In this document: one piece after another, positions 11,166 through 23,821 of the stretch | How positions within the stretch are numbered: the stretch's first letter is position 1 | Layout of the letters: the number at the start of each line of letters is the position of its first letter | Program-made: the position numbers and the translations under genes | NCBI GenBank assembly: GCA_030220185.1 | Contig: JASPKZ010002335.1 | Coordinates: 162,001 to 226,000, forward strand | Source of the DNA: Diploptera punctata | Lineage: Eukaryota > Arthropoda > Insecta > Blattodea > Blaberidae | Reading direction: 5' to 3' | Length of the DNA: 64,000 bases | Notes under the pieces: generated by a model | What the model saw: only the letters and a program-made list of their open reading frames with translations | Told to the model about the DNA's origin: nothing | Database searches by the model: none

Positions 11166-11992
11166 CAGGGTGTTTCATAAAGGATGGCGCAAACTTAAAT
11201 GGTTGAAAGTACACGATAATAGAAGCAACAATGTCCCAATAATCATGGGTCCGCAAACGAGCCGTTTGCGAGATAATTACGAATGTATGGTTACAAGCCG
11301 CCACTGACTTCATTTTAAACATCGTCCTAGTTAGTATAAATTTATTTGAATTTAGACTTTACTATTAATTTTTCATCTCATTTAGTTCACATTTCACAGT
11401 TCACTTCACTTATGGGTTACCTGTTAAAGGGGATGTTAAAGTGTCTTCCTTGCATCTGGATGCAATACTGAGCTCGTGTCTGCAATGAATGTCGAATTCT
11501 TTCGAAAACCCCTAGATCATTTCTGAATTTTTGACAAGCATGTACAACTCTCTGCTCCAGTTCTTCAATCGTGTTAACAGGTGTGCTGTACACTTCGCTT
11601 TCGAGGTGACCCCAGACATAAAAATCCAAAGGATTTAGATCAGGTGATCTTGGAGGCCAAGGTACAGATCCGCCTCGGAGCTCCATCATGCATGTACCAC
11701 AAACTCCGACGTTGCTGAAGGAAAACATCCTCAAGCAATCCTGGAAGATGACGCCGCAGAAACCGAAGGCACCTCCGTCCATTAAGTTTTCGTGGAAGAA
11801 TGTGTGGCCCAATGAGATAATCACCAAGTACGATGTTACAAGCAATGACGTCAGTGGCGGCTTGTAACCATATGTTCGTAATTATCTCGCAAACGGCTCG
11901 TTTGCGGACCCATGTTTATTGAGACATTGTTGCTTCTATTATCGAGTACTTTCAACCATTTAAGTTTGCGCCATCCTTTATGAAACACCCTG
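11166..11992 (-). mobile_element. Deleted mariner-like element with 143-bp terminal repeats
   Basis: Near-identical inverted repeats occupy 11166-11308 and 11850-11992. They start cagggtgtttcataaaggat and are flanked by TA on both sides, the Tc1/mariner target site. Each arm contains the inner palindrome CGCAAACG-agc-CGTTTGCG. The 541-bp interior holds only the end of a transposase, so the element is non-autonomous. Long arms make the whole unit a potential hairpin. Confidence 0.9.
11417..11762 (-). pseudogene. Mariner transposase C-terminal remnant
   Basis: On the minus strand the remnant reads GGSVPWPPRSPDLNPLDFYVWG (11620-11690), the conserved block carrying the third catalytic Asp of mariner transposases, followed by EELEQRVVHACQ to the stop at 11417. 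Just upstream, in another frame, WYMHDGAP marks the second catalytic Asp block, but the residues normally between the two are deleted. The HTH and first Asp are absent, so the protein is non-functional. The terminal repeats are much better preserved than the coding part, as in elements mobilised in trans. Confidence 0.8.
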
Positions 11993-12014
11993 TATATAAT
12001 ACAACAATTTATTG

Positions 12015-12130
12015 TAAGTCACCGTGGCGTGGTAAGTAGAGTCTTTTCCTTCTACTTCGGGAACCCGCGTTTGATTCTCGCCTATGTAGGGGATTTCAAA
12101 TAATATTTTAAATCCGAATGTGGGAGTCTT
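12015..12130 (+). mobile_element. Possible tRNA-headed SINE fragment
   Basis: caccgtggcgtggtaagtag and a B-box-like cgtttgattctcg resemble a SINE head. The body is not shared with another copy here. Confidence 0.4.
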
Positions 12131-12555
12131 ATGTTTTTTATCTTGTTATTGGAATAGGTACAGTACGTAGAGGCTGATAGAGAGAATTATCCCCATGTTA
12201 TGTGAACAAACATTTTTCAGATATAAGCGAATTGAAGCCAAACTGAAGGATTTGATACTCGTAAAACAGTATTTGGGACGTTCCAGATTAAAATCCTTGG
12301 GCAGCCAAACTGACAACTGGTTTTTTGTTACTGGATTGGAATATCACCCATTCCATTATCAATCATCACGTTACATAATTCTACTTGGAAATAAATTATG
12401 TACATAACAACCTAGAGAAATGCTATTAAACATGTTACGCGCGGTATAACCTTAGAATGTTAAACCGTCTAAAAAAGTGGCTACAGGATTTACATGACTC
12501 AAACTTTAAAGATTAAAAATAAGTTTAAAACTGAATATTTTCAGTCATATAAACT

Positions 12556-12900
12556 ATATATGTCCACCGCTGAGGTCTCGAGGTAGCGTGCTGCCTTGTT
12601 CGATCCCAGGTCAGGACAGTTTTCCTGGGTAAGGTTTTTTTCGGGTTTTTTTCTAACTTGTAAGACAAATGTCAGGAAAACTTTAAGGTCCAAACGGTCC
12701 CCGAAATCATGTGGCCATCATCATCATCATCATCCTTATCAATATCATCATCATCATCATCACCATCATCCTTCACCGGTGTGGAAAGCAACGGGAAGCT
12801 ACCACACCTACAGTTCCGTAGTAAAGCTGCAAAGCATAGCATGAAAATATGATTGCAGTGAAAGACCTGCCCTCGGACAGAATTACTATGGATGGATGGA
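12556..12900 (+). mobile_element. SINE-C, plus strand
   Basis: Same layout as 5890-6227: head gtccaccgctgaggtctcga, body, internal (CAT)n at 12715-12770 and the same 3' part ending atggatggatgg. Confidence 0.8.
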
Positions 12901-13673
12901 AACTGTATATAATTGTTGTTTTAGAGGTGAATTTTTATTGTCATATATCTGAATTGCAGTTTTATGAACTTCAGTGGAGTATCAGTATATTTTAATAATG
13001 TGTTCTCGTGCCTAGGGACGATCTCGGCCAAGATTAATGCATTTTTATAAAGAAAATTCGAGAATTGGGTTTATTTTCGGCGAGTCAGTGAAACGGTTTT
13101 GATCCAATAGCACAAATATATCTCTATAAAACACATCTCTGACAGAATTTTATCCCTTGGAATTTTCTCATAACAGTTAAAGTTAACTAAATAACTGTGA
13201 TGGCTTCTCGATTAATACTCTGAAACAGTATTTAACAAATATTCTATTAGCTGTAAGTATGAAGTTGTAAAACTGTTTAATACGATTTACTCTTCTTCAC
13301 TCACTCAATCCCTGTCATTATTACGTAGAGCCTTTGAAAATAAAATCTGATGGCGCACAGACGTGAGCAGTAGCTTCTACTTGGTTCACAGGTTCACAAC
13401 TACTTAGTTTAAGATAGTAAAATTCTCCATATTTCGTTATGTATCATTCATGGAAAATAATTTTTGTGTGAATAATCAATGCGGTTAGCTGTGAAGAGAA
13501 AGAAAATGAAAAAAACAACGTGACAGCGAGATCGAACACGCGACAGCCCACAACCGTCCGTGAAGTGATGCAACTCACCACGGTAATGAACGTGGACATT
13601 AACTTGACATTAAATTAATCATTTTGCTTACTCATCAATTAATTTTCATAATAAATGGCTTTAACTAACCAAC
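12901..13673. other. Gene-free stretch
   Basis: No gene seen. A minus-strand tRNA-like segment at about 13510-13590 (B-box-like cgtgttcgatctcg) may be a SINE head. Confidence 0.45.
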
Positions 13674-14330
13674 TGGCACTATAAAAAACGAAGGTTCATG
13701 ACGTGCGGACATAAACTCTTCATATATCCCTATCCTGAGCTAAAGTTTTCCAGTCATTCCCTGTAATTTACCTCTCTCTAATCTTACTTAATGTTATTCC
13801 CCACCCCATTCTTGGTCTAAATACTGGGCTCTTTCTTTCTGGTTTTCCTACAAGTATTTTTCCATCTCTCTATTTCTTTTCCCATACGTGTCGCATAACA
13901 TATCGCAATCTATGAAGCTTAATTGTTCTTGTTATATCTGATTTCCCATAATATCATATAGTTCACTGTTATATAGTTTTCATTGGCGTCTATGATCTTC
14001 TCGCTTTGGTCCAAACATTTTCGTAAGAGTTTTATTTTCAAATACAGTACTTCTAAATTATTTATCTCCTTAAAGAAAGATACTATTTCGCATTCATATA
14101 CTATAATCGAAAGAATCGCCATTTTATATAATTCTACTTTGACATTTTTAGAGAAGTTGGAACGACAAGAGTCTATGTAATACATAATAGCAAATTCTTC
14201 TAGATTTGAGGCTATGTTTATTTGTGCATCTCATTCTTGTTTGCAATTATTGTTTCTAGATATTTGAATTCTTTAAAATGTCCCTCATTTGTTGTTAAGT
14301 GCCCATTTTCATTTTATTATTACTAGACAC
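13674..14330 (-). pseudogene. LINE-A 3' half, minus strand
   Basis: The copy begins with the LINE-A 3' end (the complement of the 'gaacctacgggttcgatag' block, here diverged) and continues back through the reverse transcriptase C-terminus into the thumb region. It is riddled with substitutions. The plus-strand frame at 13983 and the minus-strand frame at 13919 are pieces of it. Confidence 0.75.
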
Positions 14331-15014
14331 AACAGCTGCATTTAGTTGAACACTTTTGGCCCTCTCGACTACTTCTTTCCAACGCTTCGTATCATGAACC
14401 CAAATAATTCAACTTTTTATCTTAATTTACTTCAAGTCTTGTAAGACATCATCTTCTCAGCTACTTTCAGATTTTTTAACAATTATTTCATCACATTTTG
14501 TAAATGCATGAACAAAACAACTTAATATTTGTGCTCTTATCAATTTAACATTACGGTATTCTACTTTTTAATTACTTATTTCATAAGTTGTTCTACTTAT
14601 CCAAGTTCCATCTCCATTTTTGTTGCTCCGAATTTTTTTTTTTTAGAATTTTTCTTTCGACAACTAATAATTTTTGTATCATTAACATTAATAATGTATG
14701 TCTATGTGTGATCATATAGTGTACCTGTATATTATTATTGAATCTCCAAATATTTTGAAACCCTATTTCGTCACCAAGGCATGTTAGGGTTGTAGCTTAC
14801 TATAACAATATTATACTATACACTGTAAAACAGAAATATTATCTTATGGTTTTGAATGAGTGTTATGAATTACATAAATTGTCTATGAGTGTCTTAGAAA
14901 ATACTACGTATTGTTATGAATGTTTTTTATGAAGTTCATAAAATATTTATAATAATTTGGTTCTTAAAAATCACTTAACACATTGAGGCAGAAGCCTCAT
15001 CATCATTTAAAAGT

Positions 15015-15255
15015 AAGTTCAACCAGAATCGTTGTTTTTTTCGCATATAGGACAATCAAATAAAACATGTTTTACAGATTGTATTGATTCCTGACATTTA
15101 CAACTACGATCACTGTCTGGGTTAATATTAAATCTCCTAAAATGACTTCCAAATTTTCCATGGCCAGCCATAAATTGTGTTAAAATGAAATTTGGAATAA
15201 CATGTTTTGCCTTTAGCCTATGGTGTACTGTAGGAAAGAAGAGCTCTTTAGTCAA
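15015..15255 (-). pseudogene. LINE-D C-terminal zinc-knuckle remnant
   Basis: The minus strand encodes KELFFPTVHHRLKAKHVIPN, then TQFMAGHGKFGSHFRRF, then a CKC...H...C zinc knuckle (SVKHVLFDCP). This is the segment found after the reverse transcriptase and RNase H region in Jockey/I/R1-type LINEs. A second copy with the same order is at 57245-57480. Nothing catalytic remains. Confidence 0.7.
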
Positions 15256-15599
15256 AGCGCCATTTGTACTCCTTATCCAATGTTATTCCAATCAGTGATG
15301 ATATAGTCCAACAGTTTCTTTTTAACCTATGTACCTATATAAAGAAATTAATTAATGCACAAAGTTACCACAACTTTATTCGTTTTGAGAACTGATGCAA
15401 TTTGTATGGGAGATTCAGGCTGGCATTTCTTTTCGCCTGTGTACCGCTACAACCATTAACAACAGAAAATCCATTCAAATTCATTTACCGTATTTGGGTG
15501 ATCTCGGTTTTCCCTCTCTCAGGATTTTTTCCTTAATTATCTTTTTTACTGTTTATTTTTCGGAGAAAGAAAAAAATGTAATGTACATATTACTGTATG

Positions 15600-16010
15600 C
15601 TGCATAATCTATTAATTTTCTCCCATTGTAATTTAATGTTTTCTCTCCATGTTTTCCCAGAACGTTTTCTATAGGTTTTATTCCCTACGCTCGCATTCCA
15701 ATCTCCCGCTACAATAATATAGTCATTGGAGTTTATTTTGTTCATCACATCTTATAAACTATCATAAAATTTAGTTGTTTCGTCTGTGCACCCTTCTTCC
15801 GGGCTATATGTATCAACCATAGAAATGTATCCTCTTAGGGCCTTGATTCTTAATTTGATTATACGTTCATTTATCAACTCATAACTGTGTATTTTGTTTT
15901 TCCACTCTTTTTTTATTAACACTACTATACCAGCTGCTTCTCTTTTTTAGTTATATTAAAATATAACGTTCTATTTCAATTGACCCTTTTTGTTTCTTTT
16001 TTTTTTCTTC
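15600..16010 (-). pseudogene. LINE AP-endonuclease domain relic
   Basis: The minus strand reads through stops as an APE-type endonuclease core. A 'V-A-G-D-W-N-A-S-V-G-N' block near 15690-15720 matches the conserved GDFN/GDWN motif that holds a catalytic Asp and Asn. It is heavily decayed. Confidence 0.55.
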
Positions 16011-16084
16011 TTTTTGGGATGATTGCTATATCGACATTCATTTATTTTAATTATTTTGTAGTAGTGTGGCTGGCTATACAATAA

Positions 16085-16305
16085 TAGATCGAAAACCAAC
16101 TGAAAATATACGAAGATAACTAAATATATTCAAACTATGAATTACACAATACAGAGATGAATGGATTGACCACATCAACATAATGGATAACAATAGAATT
16201 CTAAAACAGATTCTTCATTACAAACCACTAGGACGAAGAAATGTTGGAAGACCCAGTAAAAGATGGACAGACCAATTCTAACATGAGATCGGAACAGACC
16301 TTAAA
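16085..16305 (+). pseudogene. LINE-B C-terminal fragment, plus strand
   Basis: The segment reads YRDEWIDHINIMDNN, then HYKPLGRRNVGRPSKRW, then a stop, with a TGATGATGA-like end. This is the typical tail of the RTE-like reverse transcriptases seen intact at 23901. The 5' part is missing. Confidence 0.7.
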
Positions 16306-16429
16306 TCCTTGATGATGACTTTATTTTTCGTTCTATACACATCCAAGATGGAGATTTTTAATCCTCTACCACAGCGAAAATTGAAACCGGCCCTTCAGAG
16401 TGGAAAGTATGGGTTCCACTGACCGCACA

Positions 16430-16745
16430 ATCCCTAGGGAATTCTATTTGCCCCATGGCGCGACAGGCCTAGAAGGCCCTTGGCCTACCATCCAGCTGCT
16501 AGCCTCACATCCATTTGTCATTTAAACTGCCCATATGAATAGGGGAATTCGTTCTGGTTTTATATTAATGATGGTGAAGATGGACGGTTATGTAGCCAAC
16601 ATGTCGAGTCTCCCAGCCGTTATAGCTGGTTTTCTCAATATGGAGCCGCTACTTTTGTGGCTACAAAAATTACTCACGGTGCTGGGTTGTTATACTGAAG
16701 AAATGTCTTCACCCTTGGGATTCCAAACAGCACAAGTTCCTTAAA
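16430..16745 (-). mobile_element. SINE-F, minus strand
   Basis: The complement of the SINE-F 3' end (ggcctagaaggcccttggcc) is at 16467, and the head region lies toward 16745. Related copies are at 26290 (minus), 46012, 56445 and 60915 (plus). Confidence 0.6.
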
Positions 16746-16825
16746 TCACTCGTCTATGGAGGGACTGTTACGGTGATCTTATGTAAATAACTGACTCTCT
16801 GGCACTATTGTACTCGGATGTTCAT

Positions 16826-17195
16826 AGCCACTCTCCATACATCCCTAACCTGAGCTAATATTTTCCCATCATCCTCTGTATCATTCACCTACGTCAAATG
16901 ATGTTATTATCCCATTCTTGGCCTACTTATGGGGCGCTTTCCTTCTAGATTTCCAACAAGAAGTTTCCATTTCCCTGTTTCATTCACAAAACGTGCCACA
17001 TGCCCTGCCCATCGCAGTCAGAATGGATTTAATTGTTCTTATTACACCTACTTTCCCATAAATATCATGTAGCTCACTGTTAAATGGTCTTCTCCATTCA
17101 CCTGCCTGTTCGTCTCTCTTTGTTCCAATAATTTTCTTAAGCACTTCATTCTCAAATCTCGTAAAATTGTCTCCTCTCTTAATATAACTTGTAGT
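16826..17195 (-). pseudogene. LINE-A 3' end, minus strand
   Basis: A decayed copy of the LINE-A reverse transcriptase C-terminus and 3' end. Its block 'ctctccatacatccctaacc' matches the 13.7-, 31.0- and 37.1-kb copies. It ends against the (TA)n run at 17203. Confidence 0.75.
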
Positions 17196-17201
17196 ATAAC
17201 G

Positions 17202-17202
<1 letters not shown>

Positions 17203-17242
<40 letters not shown>
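17203..17242. repeat. (TA)n microsatellite
   Basis: About 20 TA units between a LINE-A remnant and a SINE-B. Confidence 0.9.
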
Positions 17243-17245
<3 letters not shown>

Positions 17246-17257
17246 TAACGTTTTTTG

Positions 17258-17558
17258 ACCAGCCTCATGGGCTAGTGGTCAACTTTTCTGACTACAGTTC
17301 ATGAGGTCCCGGGTTCGATTCCCGGACGGACTATAGGATGTTTTCCTTAAAGGGAATCAATCCTGTGGTTGTCTATTGTGTGGAATTTAGGTTAAGAACT
17401 CTCCTGGCGCTTCATTATCATTTATCATCCATCATATCATCGGGGTAACGTAACTCCCCCTTCCAGGAGCCCCAACCTAACAAATTAATTACAATTCCGT
17501 CAATGCATGGAAGAAAACCAGAAATGTCATAAAAACAATCTGGTGGCATTGGATGAAA
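17258..17558 (+). mobile_element. SINE-B, plus strand
   Basis: A well-preserved head contains A-box-like 'catgggctagtggtcaac' and B-box-like 'cgggttcgattcccgg' segments. The body is shared with 9410-9708, and the end carries gaaaaccagaaatgtcat and a short A-run. Confidence 0.8.
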
Positions 17559-18454
17559 AAAAAATTAGAGAAGTTGGAATGGTAAATGTAATGAATAATA
17601 TCAAGCATTTACAGAGTTGAACATATGTTTAATTTCTCGTCGCAAATCATTGTTGTTTATAATTATTGTTCATGTAAATACATTTTACATAATGACTTCA
17701 ATGAATTTTTTTGAGAAGCTCAATGTCGTATCAAATTGAACGGTGAAATTCTTAAATTCTACGCCTCAGCTGAAGAGTGAGATAAGTCAATTTTCTAGTT
17801 TTAATGCAGGCGATAAAACAAATGATAACATTTATTTTTCCCAAACACTCAAATTTTACTCTCCTGACATATAAGTGTGGCGTGGGATAGGTAAAAGAAT
17901 CCTACAAATGGAAAGGTTAAAATGAGGAAAAGAAAGAAAAAGAGAACAGTGAAATTACCAACGTATTTATTTTATTTTAGGTAATATTGTAATATTAACC
18001 GCTTGTGTGATGTAAGCCTGTAAGGGTCAGCTTGTTTCTACAACAGGCCTGTTAATACCCGCATACAGGCGCACTCCCAATGAAAGAACACAACTGACAA
18101 GTGAGTAGGGTTGCATAGGAGGAGCACACCTAGTGAGCACAGGCCTGGTCTACAAGTTTGAAGTACTCATGTGACTACAGCGATCCAATGGGCGGCTCTA
18201 CTCTAGTTACAGTCTGAGTTGGACTCTGGCTGGGAATTTAACACGTGCTGACAGCGCGTTACCCGTTCCAATTGCTTCTCCGTAAGCGCGTATACAAAAT
18301 GTCTGATTCAAAACTGTCAAAGAATCCACGAATCTCGCTTCCACTCTGTGTAGCAGGTAGTATCGTAGAGTTTGGCCATCCATGTGGTAGAGAGAGACAC
18401 ACAAGTTCAAGAACATAACTGATTACCATTGCTACTAATCTGCACAGGATGGGA
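17559..18454. other. Gene-free stretch
   Basis: No gene supported; the minus-strand frame at 18207-18416 resembles nothing I know. 18000-18200 is GC-richer and may be an unnamed repeat. Confidence 0.45.
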
Positions 18455-18700
18455 AAGTGGTCTGCAGTGCATGTTCTCTACTAAATTGTAGACCTACGGT
18501 ATCCCAGGCGTCTCTGGTTCGATTCCCGACTATGCCATATAAAGTTTTCTTTGTGTTAGGATCCTCTTACCTACTTTGAGTACGTAATTCATATGAGAAG
18601 TAGTGAAATGCAATTAGGAAAACTAAAATTAGGATTGAGGGATTACGTCACGCTAGTCAAGACACTTATGTACTTGCAGTAACAGCAACCAGGTTAGTCG
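18455..18700 (+). mobile_element. Possible SINE, unnamed family
   Basis: The head-like 'gtggtctgcagtgcatgttc' and a B-box-like 'ctggttcgattcccgac' at 18508-18525 suggest a tRNA-derived SINE seen only once here. Confidence 0.45.
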
Positions 18701-18767
18701 ATATTTGCTCTCAGGAATTCCCGTGTCACGGACTTATTTTTTATTAAATATTCTATAGTGTTCTGTC

Positions 18768-19055
18768 CTAGGACAGGTCCATCACTGCAGTCATAGTATT
18801 TTCATGCTATGCTTTGCAGCTTTACTAGGGAATTATAAGTGTGGTAGCTTCCCGTTGGGATGATGATGATGATGATGGCCAAGATGATGTTCGGGGACCT
18901 TTTGGGCCTCAAATCTTCCTGACATTTGTCTTACAGGTGAGGAAAAAACCAGAAAAAAACTCATCCAGGAAGCCTGTCCCAACCGAGAATCGAACTCGGG
19001 CCTGCTGCGCGACAAGGTAGCATACTACATCGAGACTACAGCGGTGGACTTGTTA
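18768..19055 (-). mobile_element. SINE-C, minus strand
   Basis: Reverse copy of 5890-6227. The head is at the right end (B-box complement 'gagaatcgaactcgg' near 18984), the internal repeat appears as GATGATG at 18860-18880, and the left end is the 3' part. Confidence 0.8.
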
Positions 19056-20510
19056 AATATATTATTATAAAATAGCTTATATCTATGGAAGCTCTTAGCT
19101 GTTAAATTGCCATAAGTAATGTCACGAGTGACTTCCAAATCGTCGATTAATTCACGAGTCACGAAGTTCTAGAGGATTTGGAAATCAAGAGTGGAATTTG
19201 TTAGGACTATCTAACGAATAAAATTAAGCTGTTTACTCAAAAATCATTATTTAAATTAGTTACCGGTGTTTTAAAATATTTATAAATGCAATGTAAACGG
19301 CGATGTTTGAAAACAATTCGGAAATGTGCTGTTATGTTTAATTTGTTTATTCACAGCAACTACATATTATTTATTACCACTGCATCGCAATATTGTAAGA
19401 ATGCACCCTAGTGGTGAAAATATGAAACATATCAAACTGTATATTATAACCAACATTATAGGTTATTGATTTACTTTTTTAGTAAGCAACTCAATACAAT
19501 CATTATTTAAAAACACAATTATTGAACACACAATTATCAAATGTGTAGTTCGAAGGAATTTGTTCATTATTTACTATATTCAATGTATTTATTGGTGAGT
19601 CAGTCACTGAAAAATAGGAAAATAATTATCTGACCATATTAAAGAGGAGCTTTCTTTATCAAAAAGCAGGAACTGGTAAAGAGAATTCGATAAGGAGCTA
19701 GGTGAAACACGTCTGTCATTGGTTGTAAAACAAAATTCATTGAAACCTGATTGGTCATTGACTCCCATTTGGGCATGAGTTAAACAATCAATATAAATCA
19801 CTGTTATGATTACTAATAACTTACTATTCAACACTGTAAAACCATTCTTTAATATCTTAATGCTAAGTTTTTCTCTTTGTCGTCAAATTTCCACAACATA
19901 TTTTCATTCTCCTTCCTTCAGGTGCTCTTAACTTGTCCATCCAATTTTCTGTTTTTAATTAACTATATCCCTTGTAAGATTTTTCTCATTATTGGGTAAA
20001 AAATGGACAAATAGCCCGATATTTACAATAATGTATAGGTATAATATTTTCGTAAAAAGTAAAACGTATTTTTAACGTATCACCAGAAAATGATTTAGCT
20101 AAATTCCAAACAACTTTTAGATACAATAAAATCAACACTGTCAGACCAGAGAGAATTTTGAAATTCTATTAAACAATGGCAGTCTCAACTATAAACAAGG
20201 GCCTTAAAATCCGGAGGACAGAAGCGGTAGATATGACACTGCTAAAGCGGATTATCCTTGTTTTGATCACGAACGGAGAAAAATTCAATATTATAGTCAT
20301 TACTCAAACCATAAACAAGGATAATTTAATCTGTGCCATAAACGTTTACTGGTACGGGCACATATCACCGACAGGCTACCTCAAAAACTGTTTTCTTACA
20401 GACCTAACAGCAGCGAGAGGTCTTGGAAGAGCGAAGAAACGTCATCAGAGGCCAAAACACCTAATCCTTAATAGAATTTGAATTGATTGAATTTGAAATA
20501 AAAAAATGTT
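19056..20510. other. Gene-free AT-rich stretch
   Basis: No supportable gene. The plus-strand frame at 20176-20481 is open for 101 codons but shows no family motif and has no good context; I do not annotate it. Confidence 0.5.
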
Positions 20511-20514
20511 TCTA

Positions 20515-20605
20515 TGATAGAGCTGGGAATCGAAAGCGGTAGCCCTGGAATCCAAGTCAACCACTCTAACAATTACTTTAGAGAACCAGCCTATCTATAT
20601 ATCAA
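20515..20605 (-). mobile_element. tRNA-like SINE head, minus strand
   Basis: On the minus strand a tRNA-like segment carries a B-box-like tttcgattcccagc. No body shared with other copies is seen. Confidence 0.4.
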
Positions 20606-20983
20606 ACAATACTATCCTCTTATTGGACGAGTGAATCAATTGGTCTCATGTCTATCCGGCTACATTTAGGCTTATAAAATGTTTAATTAAAATTTGTATT
20701 AACAATCGTCAGATTCAAAATCTTCAACGAATTTTCGTCTGTAATGAAAGTTATTGAGACTAAGAGATTGTTTGGCACACGGAAACTTATTCAGTTTGTG
20801 ATGTAATCCTGGCATTCACATTATTAGACATTGCTTGTCCGGAATTTCAGGTATTTCTAATATCTGCTACACATAAAACAGGACAACAAACAGACCTAAT
20901 ATGATGTCAAAGAAAATTAGAAATATCTGCTTCTTTATATAACGTCCAAGTACTTATTGAAGTAGTTCATACCCGTATATTTC

Positions 20984-21840
20984 CTCTTCTTCTTCTTCTT
21001 CTTCTTCTTCTTAATCATAATTTGTAGGATTTTCATCCTGTTTGTTTCCAAAATCACTCCTCGGAGGAAGACGTATTGGATGTGCATTCACTGTCTATCC
21101 ATCTCTTGGCTGGTCTTCCTCTTGTTCTTCTCTCGTCCATTGGTCTATTTTCTTTAGCTCTTTTTGCAAATCGGTTGTCTTCCATTCTTTCTATATGACC
21201 CTTCCAATATTTTCGTCTATCTATAATAAATCTGGTTATGTCTTGAATGTGACATTTGTCCCTAAATTCTGTGTTGTGTATTTTATCAAATAATGTTTTC
21301 CCCAGAATAGTTCTTAAGATCTTCATTTCACATGTGCTTATTATTTGTTTAGTTTTTGTTGTATCAGCCTTAGTTTCTGCTCCACATACGATAAGTGGTC
21401 GAACTGTCGTTTTTTATATGCGGGTTTTTCTTTCTATTGACATATGTTTGTTGCGCCAAATTAAATCTTTCATATATCCTGATATTTGTGCTGCTTTATT
21501 AGCTTGTTTCTTTACTTCTTTTATTACATTTTTAGTGTTTGTTATTAATACACCTAAATAATTAAATTCTGTCACTTGTTCCATAATTTTTCTTTCCACT
21601 TCTAATTTGCATCTGATTGGTTCTTTTGATATTTTGAGCATTTTGTCTTATTCGTATTAATTTCCATATTGTATTTTCTGACATTTATATTAAATTGATG
21701 TAAAGATCTTTGTAAATTATCTTCAGACTCTGAAAGGAGAACATCATCTGCGTAACATATCAAGTGAAATCCAGTATTTCCCATTTTATAACCCAAACGT
21801 GGTGGTATTATTTCTTCAGTTTGCTGTTCTTTTACTTTGA
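20984..21840 (-). pseudogene. LINE-B reverse transcriptase remnant with (GAA)n tail
   Basis: On the minus strand three frames cover the second half of an RTE-like reverse transcriptase. LICYADDVLLSESEDNLQ (about 21740-21790) is the catalytic YADD block. NYLGVLITNTKN and the thumb region (21414-21610) follow, then KYWKGHIERMEDNRFA and the tail RTRGRPAKRW (21060-21200). Frame changes near 21610 and 21330 break the protein. The 3' end is a GAAGAAG repeat at 20984-21013, the simple-repeat tail expected of this type. The 5' part with the endonuclease is missing. Confidence 0.82.
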
Positions 21841-21880
21841 TTGCTGTTTTGCAGTGTGTGTTAATTAATATTATATATTT

Positions 21881-22170
21881 CCACGTGAGGAAAGGGAGCT
21901 CCCTTGTGGGAGTTATTTAACTAAGCTAATTTAATTACGCTTATTTCCCTACTGATATCAGCGAGTGGCAAGTGGTTAGATTATCGCCTCAAAGAGACCC
22001 CCAATAGGCAATAAAGTTATTATTTAGATGGGAAATATCTAATAAATTTTGCTCAGATGCTCTAATTTAGGCTTCGGATTCTTTTACGAGCCTGAAATAT
22101 TCAGACTCGGGACACAAGGCTTTAAATTCCCTCACGGAGGACTCGTTCCTTGAGCTTTTGCATCATTAGT
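21881..22170 (-). mobile_element. SINE-A, minus strand
   Basis: The 3' end 'gagctcccttgtgggagtt' is at 21896 and the body continues to about 22170. The tRNA-like head is lost. Confidence 0.75.
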
Positions 22171-22349
22171 AGTAGCAGTGAAATTTGTTGAATTATAAAA
22201 ACAATAGGTATATAACGATAATCTATTTGGCCGTTCGTATATTTTCGGCTTTCATAATTAAAGAACAAACAATGTATGAAGTAGATCCTTATGCACACAG
22301 GTACACATATCTACAATCGACATATCAAAATTATTTCAATTTTAAAATG

Positions 22350-22652
22350 TGTAAAGTAAAGTAAAGTGATCCCACAACAGGCCCGGAGGCCCTTGGGGTA
22401 GTAGGAGGTTAAGGCTCCCACTTTTTCTAGACAATCGGCACTTTATGTCAGCCGGGTTGTCAGCCCTGCGTGACGGCCGCCTTTACCCCCAGAACAAGCG
22501 TCTGATACTCATTTCCGTTAGAGGCTGAGTCGACCCCAGGGCCATAGTGCCGCCAGAGGGTTTGGGTCAATTTAAAAATCCTGACCCAACGGGACTTGAA
22601 CCCTCGACCCTCCGGCTTGTAGCTCAGTGCCTTAACCACTACGCTACGGCGT
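22350..22652 (-). mobile_element. SINE-E, minus strand
   Basis: A near full-length reverse copy of the 8053 SINE. The tail appears as agtaaagtaaag at 22354-22365, and the head is at 22600-22652 with the complement of the A and B boxes well kept. Confidence 0.8.
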
Positions 22653-22884
22653 GTGAGCTAATCGTATATTGTAATTCAGATTCCTAATAATATTATTTCA
22701 TCACAAAATATTTTATTGATAAAACGATTGTATTTAATAACTCAAGAAAAATGTAAGTTTGTTGACATAATTTGTGAGTGAAAATGTGACATTCAGTTCA
22801 GTATTCAAGCTGTTTTCTTTTGTCCCTTATTCTTAGTTAAATATTTCCATTTTATGTACTTTTACGTGCCCAATGCCACTCGAC

Positions 22885-23215
22885 CTTACAGGACACGACC
22901 TGTCGGTTGAGGATGTTTAAACTCTTGATCAGATACATACGTTAGGACATGCACAGTCTCCCTGGATGAGGGATCAGCTAAATCCCGGGCCACCTCCTAG
23001 AGATCACGAACATTCAAGACAAGACACACCATTCACTTATAAATTTATACTAAACAAGGCGAATGTGATAAGGCCGTTAATGGCTAAGTGGTGCTCATGA
23101 ACTATTTGGATTTTCAAGGTTCCTGACATTCCTTATACAGTGAGGGAAAAACCCTCACCCAGGGACTTGTCCCGGTGTATAGGCTACTAAACAACCACCG
23201 TGCATCTATAAATCT
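22885..23215 (-). mobile_element. SINE-C variant, minus strand
   Basis: Shares the 'cacgacctgtcgg' 3' tail and body with 1090-1400, with a degraded head at the right end. Confidence 0.6.
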
Positions 23216-23821
23216 TATAGAGAATTTCATCCTAAATTATTGCAGCTGTTAAACAATAGTGTGAAGACAAAAGTCGACTGGAGTGTGCAACAGAATACAT
23301 TTTTGCAAGCTGTGCTTATGCACGCAACCAACTCCAACTCTCTCCTAGGGCAGCGGTCGAGAGGTTACTCTCATCGCACTTCCCTAGCTGAAGAGGCGAA
23401 TTGAAGCCGAAACAGAGAATTAACACAACATGTTTAGGAACACAGTTCCAAAGAATAAGTTTACTTTGGTCGAAAGCTTTTCAGACAAACCTTCGGAACA
23501 TGACCAAAGCGTTTGACAAAGCTCGAACTTTGAGCCGTCCTCGTGCTTTTGCCGTCTGTCTGCACGTCGATCCAGTAAAATGAGAGAGATTGAAACACCC
23601 AGTTGTGTAATTTCTGTTTTGAACTATTCGGTTCTCATCAGCACGGCGAACAAGCCAAGGAACAAGGAAATTTACCAATTTGTGATGGTTTTCACTTCTA
23701 AGATGTTAAACAAGGATGTGAAGACAAAAGTCTTTATTGCAGCTACAGAATTCTAAAGATTTGTAATTTACTTTGTTGTTAATATACATTATTTTCTGTT
23801 GGATGGCATTTATGTATATAC

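Noticed and set aside
20176..20481. A 101-codon plus-strand frame.
   Set aside because: No recognisable domain, no splice or promoter support, and amino-acid content typical of chance frames here.
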